A stretch of 64,000 bases of DNA, taken from assembly GCF_050587365.1 (NCBI RefSeq), contig NZ_JBOBFV010000001.1:868001-932000 (forward strand), given 5' to 3'. The DNA comes from Plantibacter auratus. GTDB taxonomy: Bacteria; Actinomycetota; Actinomycetes; Actinomycetales; Microbacteriaceae. A model generated the notes under the pieces. It was not told the origin of the DNA. It was given only the letters and a program-made list of their open reading frames with translations, and did no database searches. A program made the position numbers and the translations under genes. The number at the start of each line of letters is the position of its first letter. Position 1 is the first letter of the stretch. Of this stretch, positions 6,950-16,568 are shown piece after piece.

Positions 6950-9900
6950 AGGCGTTCCGGCCGGAGCTGCACGTCGTGGCTCACGTAGTAAAGCACGGCG
7001 TCGATGCGCTCGGCGTCGACCTCCCGGTGGTGCGCGTACGCCAGACGGTAGAGCGCGAGCTGGAACGAGGCGTTCCGCACGTCCTCCGGCGTCGTGGGTA
7101 CCGCGCCGGTCTTCCAGTCGACGATCTCGAACCGGTCCCCGCGCTCGAACACCGCGTCGAGCTTGCAGACCACCACTCGTCCGGTGTCGCCGAGCGGCAC
7201 GTGGATCTCGGTCTCGACCTCGATCGGTCGGACGTCCGCCCATTCCGAGGCGAGGAACCGCTCGGTGAGCTCGTCGAACCCGATCCCCTCCGACGCGTCC
7301 GGCCCCGGGCGTTCGACGTCGAGCTCCTCGGGGAGCGCGTCGACCAGCTCCTGCAATCCGAAGCGTCCGTAGTGCGCCTCGACCCACGAATGGAACCGGG
7401 TCCCGAGGCGGGTCTGCCGGTAGGGCCGCTGCGGGACGGGGCGACGCAGACGTTCGAGTGCGGCCTCCGGTTCCGTGACGAACTCCTTGAACTTGGACGC
7501 GGGGATGCGCACGGGGAGCTCACCGCGCGCCGTCGTCGTCGCGGCACGGCGTCGTTCCTCGAGGAGCAGCGTCAGCTCGTTCTCGAGGGGGCCGAGGGTC
7601 GCCAGCAGCTCGGCCTCGGGCCGTCCGCGCCGCTGGTCGACCTCGGCCGCCGCCCGCTCGACGACGCTCCGACGCGCGCCGAGCGGATCGAGTGGCCAGT
7701 CGAGGACCGCAGCACCGGAGTCGACCGGGTTCTCCTCGAAGGCGGAGGCTGCGGGGAGCGGTGCGATGACGCCCGCCGCGGCCAGCTCCAGGAGGTAGGT
7801 GCTCGCAGCACGGGGCCGCTTGCGATCGCCCGACCAGAACGAGCCGGTGAGCAGGAGGTCGTGCTTGGCGCGGGTCACCGCCACATACGCGAGCCGGCGT
7901 TCCTCGTCGAGCGCGCGTTCGCCGAGCGCCTCCGAGAAGGCGAGCTGAGCGTCGACGACCTCCTTCCGCGTCTCGGCCGTCCGCCAGGCGAACTCCGGCA
8001 GCTCCGCCGCGTCGCCTCGGAAGTCGTACGGCAGTGTCCCGAGACGCACCCAGCCTTTGCCGTCCTTCGGCTTGGCTGGCAGTTCGTCGACCACGAGCCG
8101 CGGGATCGCGACATGATCCCACTCGAGGCCCTTCGAACCGTGGATGGTGAGCAATTGGACCGCACCCTGGTCGGGTGCGTCGCTCGCCGGTCCGAGGTCG
8201 TCTCGGGCGAGCGATCGGTCGATCCACGCCAGCAGGCTGCCGAGCGTCACCTGCTCCTCCGCCTGGATGAACGAGATGACCTCGTCGTGGAAGGCCTGCA
8301 GTCTGGCCGGAGCGCGCGCCGCGGAGCCGGTCGACTCGTTCGCGACGACCTCGATGTCGAGCCGCAACTCGCGCTCGACCGCTCTGACGAGATCGGGGAG
8401 GCCGCTGCCCGCACGACGCCGCAGGGAGGCGAACACCAGTCCGGCCTCCCGGAGACGCGAACGCGCCTCGTCGGTGAACCCTGCGGCGAGGCCCGCCGGC
8501 ACGCGGTCCGCGGCGATGAAGTCGAGCGCGTCGATGATCGACCGCCCGTCGTCGTCGGCGACCGACTCACGGAGCCGGGCGGCCAGTTCGGCGTCGTACC
8601 GCTTCGTCTTCCAATCGATGGCCTGCAGGTACCGGGCCACCTCCACGAGGTGTCCGAGGTCGTGGACGCCGATCCGCCAGCGAGGCCCGCTCAAGAGTCT
8701 GATGAGCGAGGACCCGGCACCGGGATCGTGGATGACCCGCAGTGCCGCCGTCACGTCGACGATCTCCGGCGAGGAGAGCAGACCGCCGAGGCCGAGGATG
8801 TGGTGGGGGACGCCGAGCGCCGCGAGGCCGTCGGCGAACTCCTGCATCGGTCGACGCGCCCGGAACAGGATCGCGGCCGAACCGGCCGGATCTCCCCCGC
8901 GTTCGGCGAGCAAGCGGTCCGCGCACCACTCGGCGACCACCCGGATCTCCTCGGCACCGGTCTCGGGGAACTCGACGGCGAGGGAGCCGGCCCCGGCGCC
9001 GGGCTTCGGCTCGAGGTCGAGGACTCGCAGCTTCCCCGCCGTCTGCGCCTGCTGCTGCAACGGGCGGACGAGGACGTTCGCGGCTTCGAGGACCGTGCAG
9101 TCGTTCCGCCAACTCGTGGACAGGTTGAATTGGGTGGCGGCGACCTCCCGACCGAAGTCGCGTGAGAACCGTGCGAGGTTCGCCGCGCTCGCGCCGCGCC
9201 AGCCGTAGATGGACTGGTGCGGGTCGCCGACCGCCATGACGGGGTGGTCGGCGAACAGGGTCGACAGCAGTCTGGTCTGCACGACCGAGGTGTCCTGGTA
9301 CTCGTCGAGCAGGACGACGCCCGCGCGATCGCGTGCGACGGCGGCGACCTTCGGCGAACGTTCGCAGGCGGCGAGCGCGAGGGCGACCTGGTCGGAGAAC
9401 TCGACGAGTCCCTGCCGGCGCTTCTCGTCGGCGTACCGGTGCGCGAGGTCGAGCAGGACCGGCAGGGCACCCACGACCTCGACGGCCTGGTCGATCTGCG
9501 CGTACGCCCCGCGACCGCCGTCGGGGAGCTCGCCGATGCCGACGAACCGTTCCACGAAGCCGAGCAGCTCCTCGGGGGTGCCGTCGATCTCGGCGAGCTC
9601 GTGACTCAGCGAGAGGACGAGCTCGGCCACCTGGTCGACGGACTTGCCGAGGGTGGCGAGCCGTTCGTCTCCGTGTCGGACCACGACGCGCCTCGCGAGT
9701 CGCCAGGCGGACGCCTCGGACAGCAGGACCGACTCGGGCTCACGGCCCACCAGGAGGGCGTTGTCGCGGAACAGGGCGTTCGCATAGGCGTTGTAGGTGG
9801 ACACCTCGGGACGGTCGAAGAGCGCGTCGGCCGCGGGATCCAGGATCCCGATGTCCTGCAGGGCGGCGATCCGCTTGCCGATCCGTGCCGCCAGCTCACC

Positions 9901-10134
9901 CGCGGCCTTCCTGGTGAAGGTGAGCCCCAGGATCCCGTCGACGTTCACGTGCCGGTTGGCGAGCAGCCACACGACGCGTGAAGCCATGGTCTCGGTCTTC
10001 CCGCTCCCGGCACCGGCGACGACGAGTACGGGCGCCATGGGGGCCTCGATGACCTCGACCTGCTGCGCCGTCGGTTGCGGGAGGCCGAGCAGGCCGGCGA
10101 GCATCTCGGCCGAGTAGGTCTCCTCCGTGCTCAC
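6859..10134 (-). CDS. adnB: AdnB-like helicase-nuclease subunit
   Basis: 1091 residues from a GTG at 10134 that overlaps the adnA stop by four bases (GTGA), implying translational coupling. A longer frame continues upstream through adnA but is not coding. The N-terminal UvrD-type motor has Walker A AGAGSGKT (residues 40-47), VLLDEYQDTS, VGDPHQSIYGWRGA, GSKGLEWDHVAIPRL and RLAYVAVTRAKHDL. The C-terminal RecB-like nuclease domain is intact: LDAVFE followed by EIVDWKTG near residue 1000 gives the D...DxK site. With AdnA it should form the double-strand-break end-resecting AdnAB motor-nuclease of actinobacteria. The 3' end overlaps the pseudokinase gene. Confidence 0.88.
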   Translation of the reverse strand: MSTEETYSAEMLAGLLGLPQPTAQQVEVIEAPMAPVLVVAGAGSGKTETMASRVVWLLANRHVNVDGILGLTFTRKAAGELAARIGKRIAALQDIGILDPAADALFDRPEVSTYNAYANALFRDNALLVGREPESVLLSEASAWRLARRVVVRHGDERLATLGKSVDQVAELVLSLSHELAEIDGTPEELLGFVERFVGIGELPDGGRGAYAQIDQAVEVVGALPVLLDLAHRYADEKRRQGLVEFSDQVALALAACERSPKVAAVARDRAGVVLLDEYQDTSVVQTRLLSTLFADHPVMAVGDPHQSIYGWRGASAANLARFSRDFGREVAATQFNLSTSWRNDCTVLEAANVLVRPLQQQAQTAGKLRVLDLEPKPGAGAGSLAVEFPETGAEEIRVVAEWCADRLLAERGGDPAGSAAILFRARRPMQEFADGLAALGVPHHILGLGGLLSSPEIVDVTAALRVIHDPGAGSSLIRLLSGPRWRIGVHDLGHLVEVARYLQAIDWKTKRYDAELAARLRESVADDDGRSIIDALDFIAADRVPAGLAAGFTDEARSRLREAGLVFASLRRRAGSGLPDLVRAVERELRLDIEVVANESTGSAARAPARLQAFHDEVISFIQAEEQVTLGSLLAWIDRSLARDDLGPASDAPDQGAVQLLTIHGSKGLEWDHVAIPRLVVDELPAKPKDGKGWVRLGTLPYDFRGDAAELPEFAWRTAETRKEVVDAQLAFSEALGERALDEERRLAYVAVTRAKHDLLLTGSFWSGDRKRPRAASTYLLELAAAGVIAPLPAASAFEENPVDSGAAVLDWPLDPLGARRSVVERAAAEVDQRRGRPEAELLATLGPLENELTLLLEERRRAATTTARGELPVRIPASKFKEFVTEPEAALERLRRPVPQRPYRQTRLGTRFHSWVEAHYGRFGLQELVDALPEELDVERPGPDASEGIGFDELTERFLASEWADVRPIEVETEIHVPLGDTGRVVVCKLDAVFERGDRFEIVDWKTGAVPTTPEDVRNASFQLALYRLAYAHHREVDAERIDAVLYYVSHDVQLRPERLYSEEELLSEWERSFGEAAESQSSNDEVSI

Positions 10135-13100
10135 GAGCTCACCGCCGGGACGACGTGGATGGCGCACTCGCCGAACGCGAACGGGTCGTGGCAGTGGGTC
10201 CCGACGCGGGCCTCGAACACCGCCCCGGCCATGCCGACCGCGTCCGCCAGAACACGCTCGCGGAAGAGCTCGAGGGCTTCGTCGTCGAAGGCGGGCTGGG
10301 CCGGGTCGTAGTACTCCTTGCGCTTCGTGCCGGCCGACACGACGATGAGCTTCGCGCCACCGCTCAGCAGCCCCTCCGTACCGGTGATCGCACCGGACGC
10401 CAGCGCGAGCTGGTAGGCACCGAGCTGCGCCATGTCGGCGACCTCCCGGTCCTGTCTGGGCGCCGAGCCGCCGGTCTTGAGGTCGGCGATCACCACGCGC
10501 CGCGTCCCGTCGGCGTCGGGCACGAGTTCGACGCGGTCGATCGAGCCGCCGAGCACGGCCGCGCCGCCCAACTCTCCGATGGGGATGCGGAGGCTGAACC
10601 GGCTCTCGTTGCCGATCGAGGTCACTCCTGCGCGCTCCGCGTCGTGGAGGTACGCGGACAGCCGGTGGACGAGTTCCGCCGCACGCCGTTTCGTCGCCGC
10701 GCCCTCCCAGTCCGCTTCGAAGTGGAGTTCGTCCCAGCGGTCCTCCACCGCCGCCCAGAGCGCGGCCTCGTCGGAGGACTCCGCGTGTTCGAGCGCGGCG
10801 TGCACGATCGTGCCGAGCCCGGAGGCGAACCCGGAGGCACCGCCGCCCAGTCGGGCGATCGCCCAGTGCAGCGGGCACTCCTCGAAAGCCTCCATGCGGG
10901 ACGGGGAGACCGGCAGCTCCTCGACGGCGGGGTCGTGGAGCGGTGCCGTCGAGCTCGGTGCGGCCACGCCGTACCACTCCTCGGTCGGAGCGCCGGGGAC
11001 TCCCGCTGTCGCGAGGATGGCCAGGGCCGAGGCGGACGCGGCACGCTCGGCCGGGTCCGCGGGGCGGATCCGGCGGGTGAGCGAGCGACGCAGGGTGCCG
11101 ACGAGCCCCCGGAGCGACAGGGGCGACAGGGACGCCCGGTGCGGATCGGGTTCGGGGAGCAGCGTGAGGAACGGGCTCGCCTGGTGGTCGTCGTCGACGA
11201 CCGCGACCACCGTGAGCGACCGGTGCGCACGGGAGGTCGCCTGGGCGAAGAGTCGGAGCTCGTCGTGGAGGACCGCGCGCCGTGCGTCCGCCGTCGCCGT
11301 GGCCGTGCCCTCCAGCAGTTCCACGAGCTCCGACGCGCCGAGCAGAGAGTCGCGGACCCGCAGGTTGGGCCACACGCCGTCCTGCATGCCGGCGACGACG
11401 ACCGTGTCGAACGCGGTCCCGACCAGGGCGGCGGGCGTCGCGATCGTGACCGCCTCCCGGAGGCCCGTCGGCGCGAGGGAGTCGTCGCCGACCGTCTGTT
11501 CGAGCAGGCGGTCGAGGAAGACGGAGGCCGGGGTGTCGGGCTCCGCCTCGACGAAGGTACGTGCCGCATCGGCCAGCTGGGTGATCGCGTCGAGGTCGCG
11601 GTTCGCCTCCTCGGCGGCCTGACCGCTGCCCTTCGACAGCGAGACCCAGGAACGCTCGAGTCTGCTCCGCGACCAGAGGCCGTAGACGAGCTCCTCGGCC
11701 GAAGCGCCCGCCGCCGCCTGCGCGCTCGCCTCGGCGAGGCTGTCGGCAAGTGAGCGGGCGCGGGCGGCGGAGGGCGTCTCGAGTCCGATGAGTGCACCGG
11801 GGACGGCGAACGCCTCTTCCAGCAGGCGGTCCGCGCTGCGGTCGAGGCCCTCAGCGAGATCGGCGTGCCGGAGCGCGGCCCGCAGTCGCCTGACCCCGAT
11901 CGAGTCCAGTCCACCGAGCGCGCTGTGGAGGAGTTCGGTCACGACCTCGGCGTCGAGCGGCGTCCGCCCGAGTGCCACCGACATGGCGAGGAGGACCGAT
12001 CTGACGAACGGGTGGTCGCGCAGCGGTGCTCCGCCGGTGCTCGCCCGGGTGGGCACCTCGAGGGAGGACAGGCCCCGTTCGATCGCCGGGATCAGCCCGC
12101 CGCTGCGGACGACCACCGCCATGTCGGCCCACGCGACGCCGTCGAGGACGTGGCGCTCGCGGAGGAAGCGTGCGACGACCGCGATCTGCTCGGCCGGGGA
12201 ACCGGCCGCCACGGTGACGACGGAGTGCTCGGGGGCCTCCGCGTCGTCGACCGGTGGCGCGGCCGTGCGATGGAGGCCGGCGCCGGCCGTGCCGATGCGC
12301 TCGGCGACACCGCGGACGGTCGCCCGGATGTCCGGTGTCCCGCGGTGGACCTGCCCGAGGACGAGCGTGTCCACCGGGCGACCGAGCACCTCGGCGAACC
12401 GCCCGAGGGCGTCGGCTCGGGCACCGTGGAAGGCACCCGTCGTGAGGTCGGGGTCGCCGAACGCGACGATCGTGACCCCGTGTCGGGCGAGCGCGGCGAA
12501 CAGCTGCAGGACGCCGTGGGTCGCCTCCTGGGCGTCGTCCACGAAGACCACCCGCAGTCTGCCGAGCACGCCCGTTCCCGGTTCCTGGTCGTCGAGGAGC
12601 CGGACGGCGCGGGCGAGGGCCGCCGCGGGCGTGAGATGTCCGCGCCAGTCGTCGGCGAGGAACCCCTCGATGAAGCCCGCGGACGCGACCCACTCTGGAC
12701 GCCCGTGCTCCGTACCGAGCCGACGCAGCTCGGCAGGCGCGACGTCGTGTTCGACGCTGCGTTCCATGAGGTTCCGGAGCTCGGTGCGGAACCCCTGCAG
12801 GCGCCTGACCTCGGGACCGAGCTCGGCGGGCCACAGCGGACCGGTCGCGTCCTGTTCGTCGCCGAGGAGTCGCTCTGCGATGGTCTGGTCCTGCTCGCCG
12901 CCCGTCAGCAACCGCGGTCGTCCTGAACCGGCGAACGCCCCGGAGCCCGCGATGACCTCGAGCGCGAGGGAGATGGCGGTGCGCGCCAGGGATCCAGGTG
13001 TGGCGCGCGCGACCCGTGCCTCGAGGCGGTCGCGGAGGACCTGCGCCGACGACCGGGAGGAGGCGATGACGAGCACCTCGTCGGTACGCAGACCGCGCGA

Positions 13101-13316
13101 GTGCACGCGTTCCGCGACCGCTTCGATGAGCGTCGTGGTCTTGCCCGTGCCGGGAGCCCCGAGCACGACGGCGGACCGGTCGTCCGCGAGCCGCAGCACG
13201 GCCTCCTGCGAGTCGTCGACCCGGACGAACGTGCCGACAGCCGGGCCGCCGACGGGCGCGCGGTCCGCGTCACGGACCGCACCCGTCGGATCGTCGGAGG
13301 CGTCGGGAACCGTCAT
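10131..13316 (-). CDS. adnA: AdnA-like helicase-nuclease subunit
   Basis: 1061 residues from the ATG at 13316; the open frame extends 33 codons upstream but that part is unlike the family. Walker A is GAPGTGKT (residues 53-60). The helicase half is divergent: the usual DExxQD motif II reads VFVDDAQEATH. The C-terminal nuclease region has SIDRVELV then VIADLKTG (about residue 943), keeping the D...DxK catalytic set. Three cysteines frame this domain (FEECPLHW, and C...C in THCHDPFAFGEC), reminiscent of iron-sulfur-stabilised AddB-type nucleases, but a fourth ligand is not evident. It partners AdnB. The upstream neighbour, DUF3107, is divergent. Mycobacterial adnA-adnB (Rv3202c-Rv3201c) has the same order. 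Confidence 0.87.
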   Translation of the reverse strand: MTVPDASDDPTGAVRDADRAPVGGPAVGTFVRVDDSQEAVLRLADDRSAVVLGAPGTGKTTTLIEAVAERVHSRGLRTDEVLVIASSRSSAQVLRDRLEARVARATPGSLARTAISLALEVIAGSGAFAGSGRPRLLTGGEQDQTIAERLLGDEQDATGPLWPAELGPEVRRLQGFRTELRNLMERSVEHDVAPAELRRLGTEHGRPEWVASAGFIEGFLADDWRGHLTPAAALARAVRLLDDQEPGTGVLGRLRVVFVDDAQEATHGVLQLFAALARHGVTIVAFGDPDLTTGAFHGARADALGRFAEVLGRPVDTLVLGQVHRGTPDIRATVRGVAERIGTAGAGLHRTAAPPVDDAEAPEHSVVTVAAGSPAEQIAVVARFLRERHVLDGVAWADMAVVVRSGGLIPAIERGLSSLEVPTRASTGGAPLRDHPFVRSVLLAMSVALGRTPLDAEVVTELLHSALGGLDSIGVRRLRAALRHADLAEGLDRSADRLLEEAFAVPGALIGLETPSAARARSLADSLAEASAQAAAGASAEELVYGLWSRSRLERSWVSLSKGSGQAAEEANRDLDAITQLADAARTFVEAEPDTPASVFLDRLLEQTVGDDSLAPTGLREAVTIATPAALVGTAFDTVVVAGMQDGVWPNLRVRDSLLGASELVELLEGTATATADARRAVLHDELRLFAQATSRAHRSLTVVAVVDDDHQASPFLTLLPEPDPHRASLSPLSLRGLVGTLRRSLTRRIRPADPAERAASASALAILATAGVPGAPTEEWYGVAAPSSTAPLHDPAVEELPVSPSRMEAFEECPLHWAIARLGGGASGFASGLGTIVHAALEHAESSDEAALWAAVEDRWDELHFEADWEGAATKRRAAELVHRLSAYLHDAERAGVTSIGNESRFSLRIPIGELGGAAVLGGSIDRVELVPDADGTRRVVIADLKTGGSAPRQDREVADMAQLGAYQLALASGAITGTEGLLSGGAKLIVVSAGTKRKEYYDPAQPAFDDEALELFRERVLADAVGMAGAVFEARVGTHCHDPFAFGECAIHVVPAVSS

Positions 13317-13457
13317 GGTCCGCACGTTACCGGAGCCTCCCGACATCGCCGCGACGGCCGACCGGCGTTCCGCTGTTCGCTGACAGCAGCCGACCCGCGC
13401 CGGTCGGAGGACCACGACTCCCGTAGTCTTGCCCTACGCAACCGAAAGGCACTCAAG

Positions 13458-13682
13458 GTGGAAATTCGCATCGGAATCCTCAACAGCCCTCGCGAGATCG
13501 GCTTCGAGACCTCGCAGCCGGCGTCGGAGATCGAGCAGGCGGTCAAGACCGCGCTCGAGACGGACGCCAAGCTGCTCGCGCTCAAGGACGACAAGGGCAC
13601 CAGCTACCTCATCCCGACCGCGGGCATCGGCTACGTCGAGCTCGGAACCGAGGAGTCCCGCCGCATCGGATTCGTCGGCTGA
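13458..13682 (+). CDS. DUF3107 protein (TB9.4-like)
   Basis: 74 residues. The GTG at 13458 follows GAAAGG by eight bases and gives the conserved VEIRIGILNSPREIGFE start; the longer open frame upstream overlaps the adnA start region and is not conserved. The sequence matches the small actinobacterial DUF3107 family, including the antigen TB9.4 of M. tuberculosis (Rv3208A). Its structure is probably a small alpha/beta fold; no catalytic residues are apparent and the function is not known. It is followed after two bases by a small membrane-protein gene, probably on the same transcript. Confidence 0.88.
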   Translation: MEIRIGILNSPREIGFETSQPASEIEQAVKTALETDAKLLALKDDKGTSYLIPTAGIGYVELGTEESRRIGFVG

Positions 13683-13684
13683 CC

Positions 13685-13984
13685 ATGGAACTCCTCTTCG
13701 TCGTGCTCGGCGGTGCCATCCTCGGTCTCGCCGTCCGATACCTCCTGCCCGGCCGCGACCAGCACGGGGCCGCGCTCATCCCGGCGGTCGCGACGCTCGT
13801 CGCCGCCGTCGTCTGGGTCGCGGCGACGTGGGCCGGCATGGCGTGGGACGGCGGCTGGATCTGGGTGCTCGCCTTCGGCGCGTCCGTCGTCGTGAGTGTG
13901 GTGGTCGACCTCGTACTCGTCCGCGTCCGCACTTCGTCGGACGAGGCGATGCTGACCCGCTTGCAGCAGGGCGTCGCCGCCTGA
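13685..13984 (+). CDS. Small membrane protein of unknown function
   Basis: 99 residues from ATG at 13685, two bases after the DUF3107 stop. Three hydrophobic segments (about residues 2-20, 28-50 and 57-80) alternate with short polar loops. The C-terminus is charged (RVRTSSDEAMLTRLQQG) and probably cytoplasmic. I do not recognise the family. The close spacing suggests co-translation with DUF3107. Transcription should end at the hairpin 20 bases downstream. Confidence 0.7.
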   Translation: MELLFVVLGGAILGLAVRYLLPGRDQHGAALIPAVATLVAAVVWVAATWAGMAWDGGWIWVLAFGASVVVSVVVDLVLVRVRTSSDEAMLTRLQQGVAA

Positions 13985-14003
13985 CCCGAGGCGCTCGATC
14001 GAT

Positions 14004-14037
14004 CGACGCCGTCGCTCCACCCGGAGCGGCGGCGTCG
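14004..14037. terminator. Bidirectional terminator hairpin
   Basis: A 15-bp stem with one mismatch (14004-14018 with 14023-14037) and a 4-nt loop lies between the convergent membrane-protein gene and the ferritin-like gene. It is placed to serve both. Confidence 0.65.
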
Positions 14038-14059
14038 TCGTGTCGGAGGAGACGACCGG

Positions 14060-14779
14060 TCAGGCCGTGAGCCCGAGCGCGTCCATCCGTCTGGTGTGGT
14101 TCGCGATGAGCTCCGTGTAGACCGGTTCGACCCGGGCGTCGTCCGGCAGCGCCTTGCTCTCGGTCACGAGGGCGGACCTGGCGACGAGCATGGTGTCGCC
14201 GAGCAACCGACGGCCCCACATCGCGAGCGTCGAAGCGCGCTCGGGATGCGTTGCGATCACCCGGTGCAGGATCCCGACGAGCGGGTCCTCCTCCGGACCG
14301 GGGGCGACGATCGCAGCCAGGTCGCGGGCGTCCGCCCCGTCCAGGCCGCGCGCGAGCTGCGCGAAGAACTCGTCTAGGAAGCCCCGCGCCACGAGGACGC
14401 CCAGCAGGAGTTCGTCCCAGGTGCCGGTGCGCAGGATCGCCTGGAACTCGTCTCGCGTGCGTGCGTAGGGTTCGAGCACGGCGCCCGGGTCGTCGCTCGT
14501 CCGGCGGAGCCAGGCGAGTAGCGCCTGGTGTTTGCGCAGCGCCGTGGCGGCGGCCTCGGCGACCGTCTCCCGATCGGCGTCGTTCGGAGCGTGCTCGACC
14601 GCGAACGACAGCGTCATGAAGAACCCGAGCTGCAGTTGCGCCACCTGACCGAGGTAGTCGGTGGTGCTGGGCGCGAGCTCGTGGAGGTCGACGCGGGTCG
14701 CCTGGACGGCGTCCTCCCGCGAGCGCAGACGAGGCGTCTGGGTGCCGGGACGCCGACGTCGTGCAAACCAACGAGCCAT
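14060..14779 (-). CDS. Ferritin-like-fold protein (MiaE_2-like)
   Basis: 239 residues, mostly helical. The sequence resembles actinobacterial proteins described as ferritin-like or MiaE-like (Rv3210c in M. tuberculosis). The di-iron ligands of true MiaE (ExxH pairs) are not clearly kept: the first helix pair shows VEHAPND and RKHQALL, and there is no obvious second ExxH. Iron binding is therefore uncertain. The ATG at 14779 lies six bases after a TAGGGT -10 hexamer, predicting a leaderless message. It converges with the membrane-protein gene and is divergent from the DEAD-box helicase; in mycobacteria the homologue is likewise next to rhlE. Confidence 0.75.
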   Translation of the reverse strand: MARWFARRRRPGTQTPRLRSREDAVQATRVDLHELAPSTTDYLGQVAQLQLGFFMTLSFAVEHAPNDADRETVAEAAATALRKHQALLAWLRRTSDDPGAVLEPYARTRDEFQAILRTGTWDELLLGVLVARGFLDEFFAQLARGLDGADARDLAAIVAPGPEEDPLVGILHRVIATHPERASTLAMWGRRLLGDTMLVARSALVTESKALPDDARVEPVYTELIANHTRRMDALGLTA

Positions 14780-14785
14780 GCGACC

Positions 14786-14791
14786 ACCCTA
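14786..14791 (-). promoter_or_regulatory. -10 hexamer TAGGGT, predicted leaderless start
   Basis: Read on the minus strand, TAGGGT ends six bases before the ATG at 14779, with no Shine-Dalgarno sequence between. Confidence 0.45.
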
Positions 14792-14915
14792 TCCGCAGCG
14801 CGCCGATCGGCGTGTTCCGCGCGCCCAGCGGCCTCTCGGGACGTCCCGGGTAGAATAGCCGTGCCCCGGCGTCGGATCGGGGCCCTACACCTGTGTGCAA
14901 TCGAAGGTGTAGACC

Positions 14916-16475
14916 ATGACTGCACTGACAGGTATCTCCGTGACTTTCTCTGATCTCGGTGTCGACCAGGACATCGTCGACGCCCTCACGACCAAGGGCA
15001 TCATCGAACCATTCCCCATCCAGGAGCAGACGATCCCCCTCGGGCTCGCCGGCCAGGACATCATCGGCCAGGCCAAGACGGGCACGGGCAAGACCTTCGG
15101 GTTCGGCATCCCGATCGTCCAGCGCCTCGGCCTCGACCCGGCTCCCGGCGTCAAGACCCTCGTGGTCGTCCCGACCCGTGAGCTCGCCGTCCAGGTGTCC
15201 GAGGACATCGAGATCCTCATCTCCAACCGGTCGACGACGCTCGTCTCCATCTACGGCGGCAAGGCCTACGAGGGTCAGATCGAGCAGCTGAAGGCCGGCG
15301 CCCAGATCGTCGTCGGCACGCCCGGCCGTCTCATCGACCTCAACAACCAGCGCCTCCTCGACCTCTCGGGCATCACCGAGATGGTGCTCGACGAGGCCGA
15401 CAAGATGCTCGACCTCGGCTTCCTCGCCGACATCGAGAAGCTCTTCTCGAAGACCCCCGCCGCGCGTCACACGATGCTGTTCTCAGCGACCATGCCCGGT
15501 CCGATCGTGGCCCTGGCCCGCCGCTTCATGAGCAAGCCGATCCACATCCGGGCGAGCGACCCCGACGAGGGGCTCACGCAGGCCAACATCAAGCACCTCA
15601 TCTACCGCGCGCACTCGCTCGACAAGGACGAGGTGATCTCGCGCATCCTGCAGGCCGAGGGTCGCGGCAAGACCGTGATCTTCACGCGGACCAAGCGTGC
15701 CGCCGCGAAGCTCGTCGAGGAACTGACCGACCGCGGGTTCAACGCCGCGGCGGTGCACGGCGACCTGAACCAGGAGCAGCGCGAGCGGGCGATGGCGTCG
15801 TTCAAGGCCGGCAAGCGCGACGTCCTGATCGCCACCGATGTCGCCGCTCGTGGCATCGACGTCGACGACGTCACCCACGTCATCAACCACACGATCCCCG
15901 AGGACGAGAAGACGTACCTCCACCGCGTCGGTCGTACCGGTCGCGCCGGGAAGACGGGTATCGCCGTCACGTTCGTCGACTGGGACGACCTCCACAAGTG
16001 GGCGCTCATCAACCGCGCCCTCGAGTTCGGTCAGCCGGAACCGACGGAGACTTACTCCTCGAGCCCGCACCTGTTCACCGACCTCGGGATCGCGGAGGGC
16101 ACGAAGGGCCGGCTGAAGCCCGCCAAGGCCGTCGAGCCCGCCCCGCGGCGCGAGGGTTCGCGGAGCGCAGGCGGACGCGACGGTTCGCGGACCGGCGGCG
16201 GACGCGACGGTTCACGGACCAGCGGCGGTCGCGGTGGTGAGCGCGGCGGACGCGGAGGCGACCGCACGCAGCCGACCAGCACCCGGCTCGAGTCCCAGCC
16301 GAGCACCCGCGCCCACTCGCGGACGCACGACGCCGCCTCGACCGACACCGTCGACCGCAGCGCGCCCGCAGCAGGCACCCACGACGGCCACGGTCCGGAG
16401 CACCGCGACGGCAACAGCGCTCCCCGCCGTCGGAGCCGGACGCGCCGCACCGCTCCCCCGGCTCCCACGGCGTAG
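14916..16475 (+). CDS. rhlE: DEAD-box RNA helicase, RhlE type
   Basis: 519 residues. The ATG at 14916 follows GAAGGTG by seven bases. All DEAD-box motifs are present: Q motif (FPIQEQTIP), Walker A AKTGTGKT (about residue 54), PTRELA, VLDEADKML, FSATMP and HRVGRTGRAG (about residue 339). After residue 400 comes a basic RGG-type tail with repeated GSR-xxGGRDG units and then a disordered Ser/Thr/Arg-rich end, a common RNA-binding or condensate-forming extension of such helicases. Family members remodel structured RNA during cold adaptation, ribosome assembly or mRNA decay. The upstream gap to the divergent ferritin-like gene is 136 bases. A strong hairpin follows the stop. Confidence 0.9.
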   Translation: MTALTGISVTFSDLGVDQDIVDALTTKGIIEPFPIQEQTIPLGLAGQDIIGQAKTGTGKTFGFGIPIVQRLGLDPAPGVKTLVVVPTRELAVQVSEDIEILISNRSTTLVSIYGGKAYEGQIEQLKAGAQIVVGTPGRLIDLNNQRLLDLSGITEMVLDEADKMLDLGFLADIEKLFSKTPAARHTMLFSATMPGPIVALARRFMSKPIHIRASDPDEGLTQANIKHLIYRAHSLDKDEVISRILQAEGRGKTVIFTRTKRAAAKLVEELTDRGFNAAAVHGDLNQEQRERAMASFKAGKRDVLIATDVAARGIDVDDVTHVINHTIPEDEKTYLHRVGRTGRAGKTGIAVTFVDWDDLHKWALINRALEFGQPEPTETYSSSPHLFTDLGIAEGTKGRLKPAKAVEPAPRREGSRSAGGRDGSRTGGGRDGSRTSGGRGGERGGRGGDRTQPTSTRLESQPSTRAHSRTHDAASTDTVDRSAPAAGTHDGHGPEHRDGNSAPRRRSRTRRTAPPAPTA

Positions 16476-16484
16476 GTCCGCCAC

Positions 16485-16522
16485 GCAGAACGCCCGCACC
16501 CTTCCGGATGCGGGCGTTCTGC
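16485..16522 (+). terminator. Terminator of rhlE
   Basis: A perfect 14-bp stem (GCAGAACGCCCGCA at 16485-16498 with its complement at 16509-16522) and 10-nt loop lies nine bases after the rhlE stop. Confidence 0.8.
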
Positions 16523-16568
16523 ATGTCGCGAGCGCTGCGCTCGACACGGTTGGTGACCGAAGGATGCC

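Noticed and set aside
6976..9165. 729-residue open frame antisense to adnB
   Set aside because: Long antisense frames are expected in very high-GC coding DNA. The composition is Arg/Asp/Glu/Gly-rich with no family signature, while the opposite strand has full helicase and nuclease motifs.
10135..11373. N-terminal extension that would make AdnB 1504 residues long
   Set aside because: The extension lies inside adnA in another frame and is Arg/Pro/Gly-rich noise. The GTG at 10134 overlapping the adnA stop gives a family-like start.
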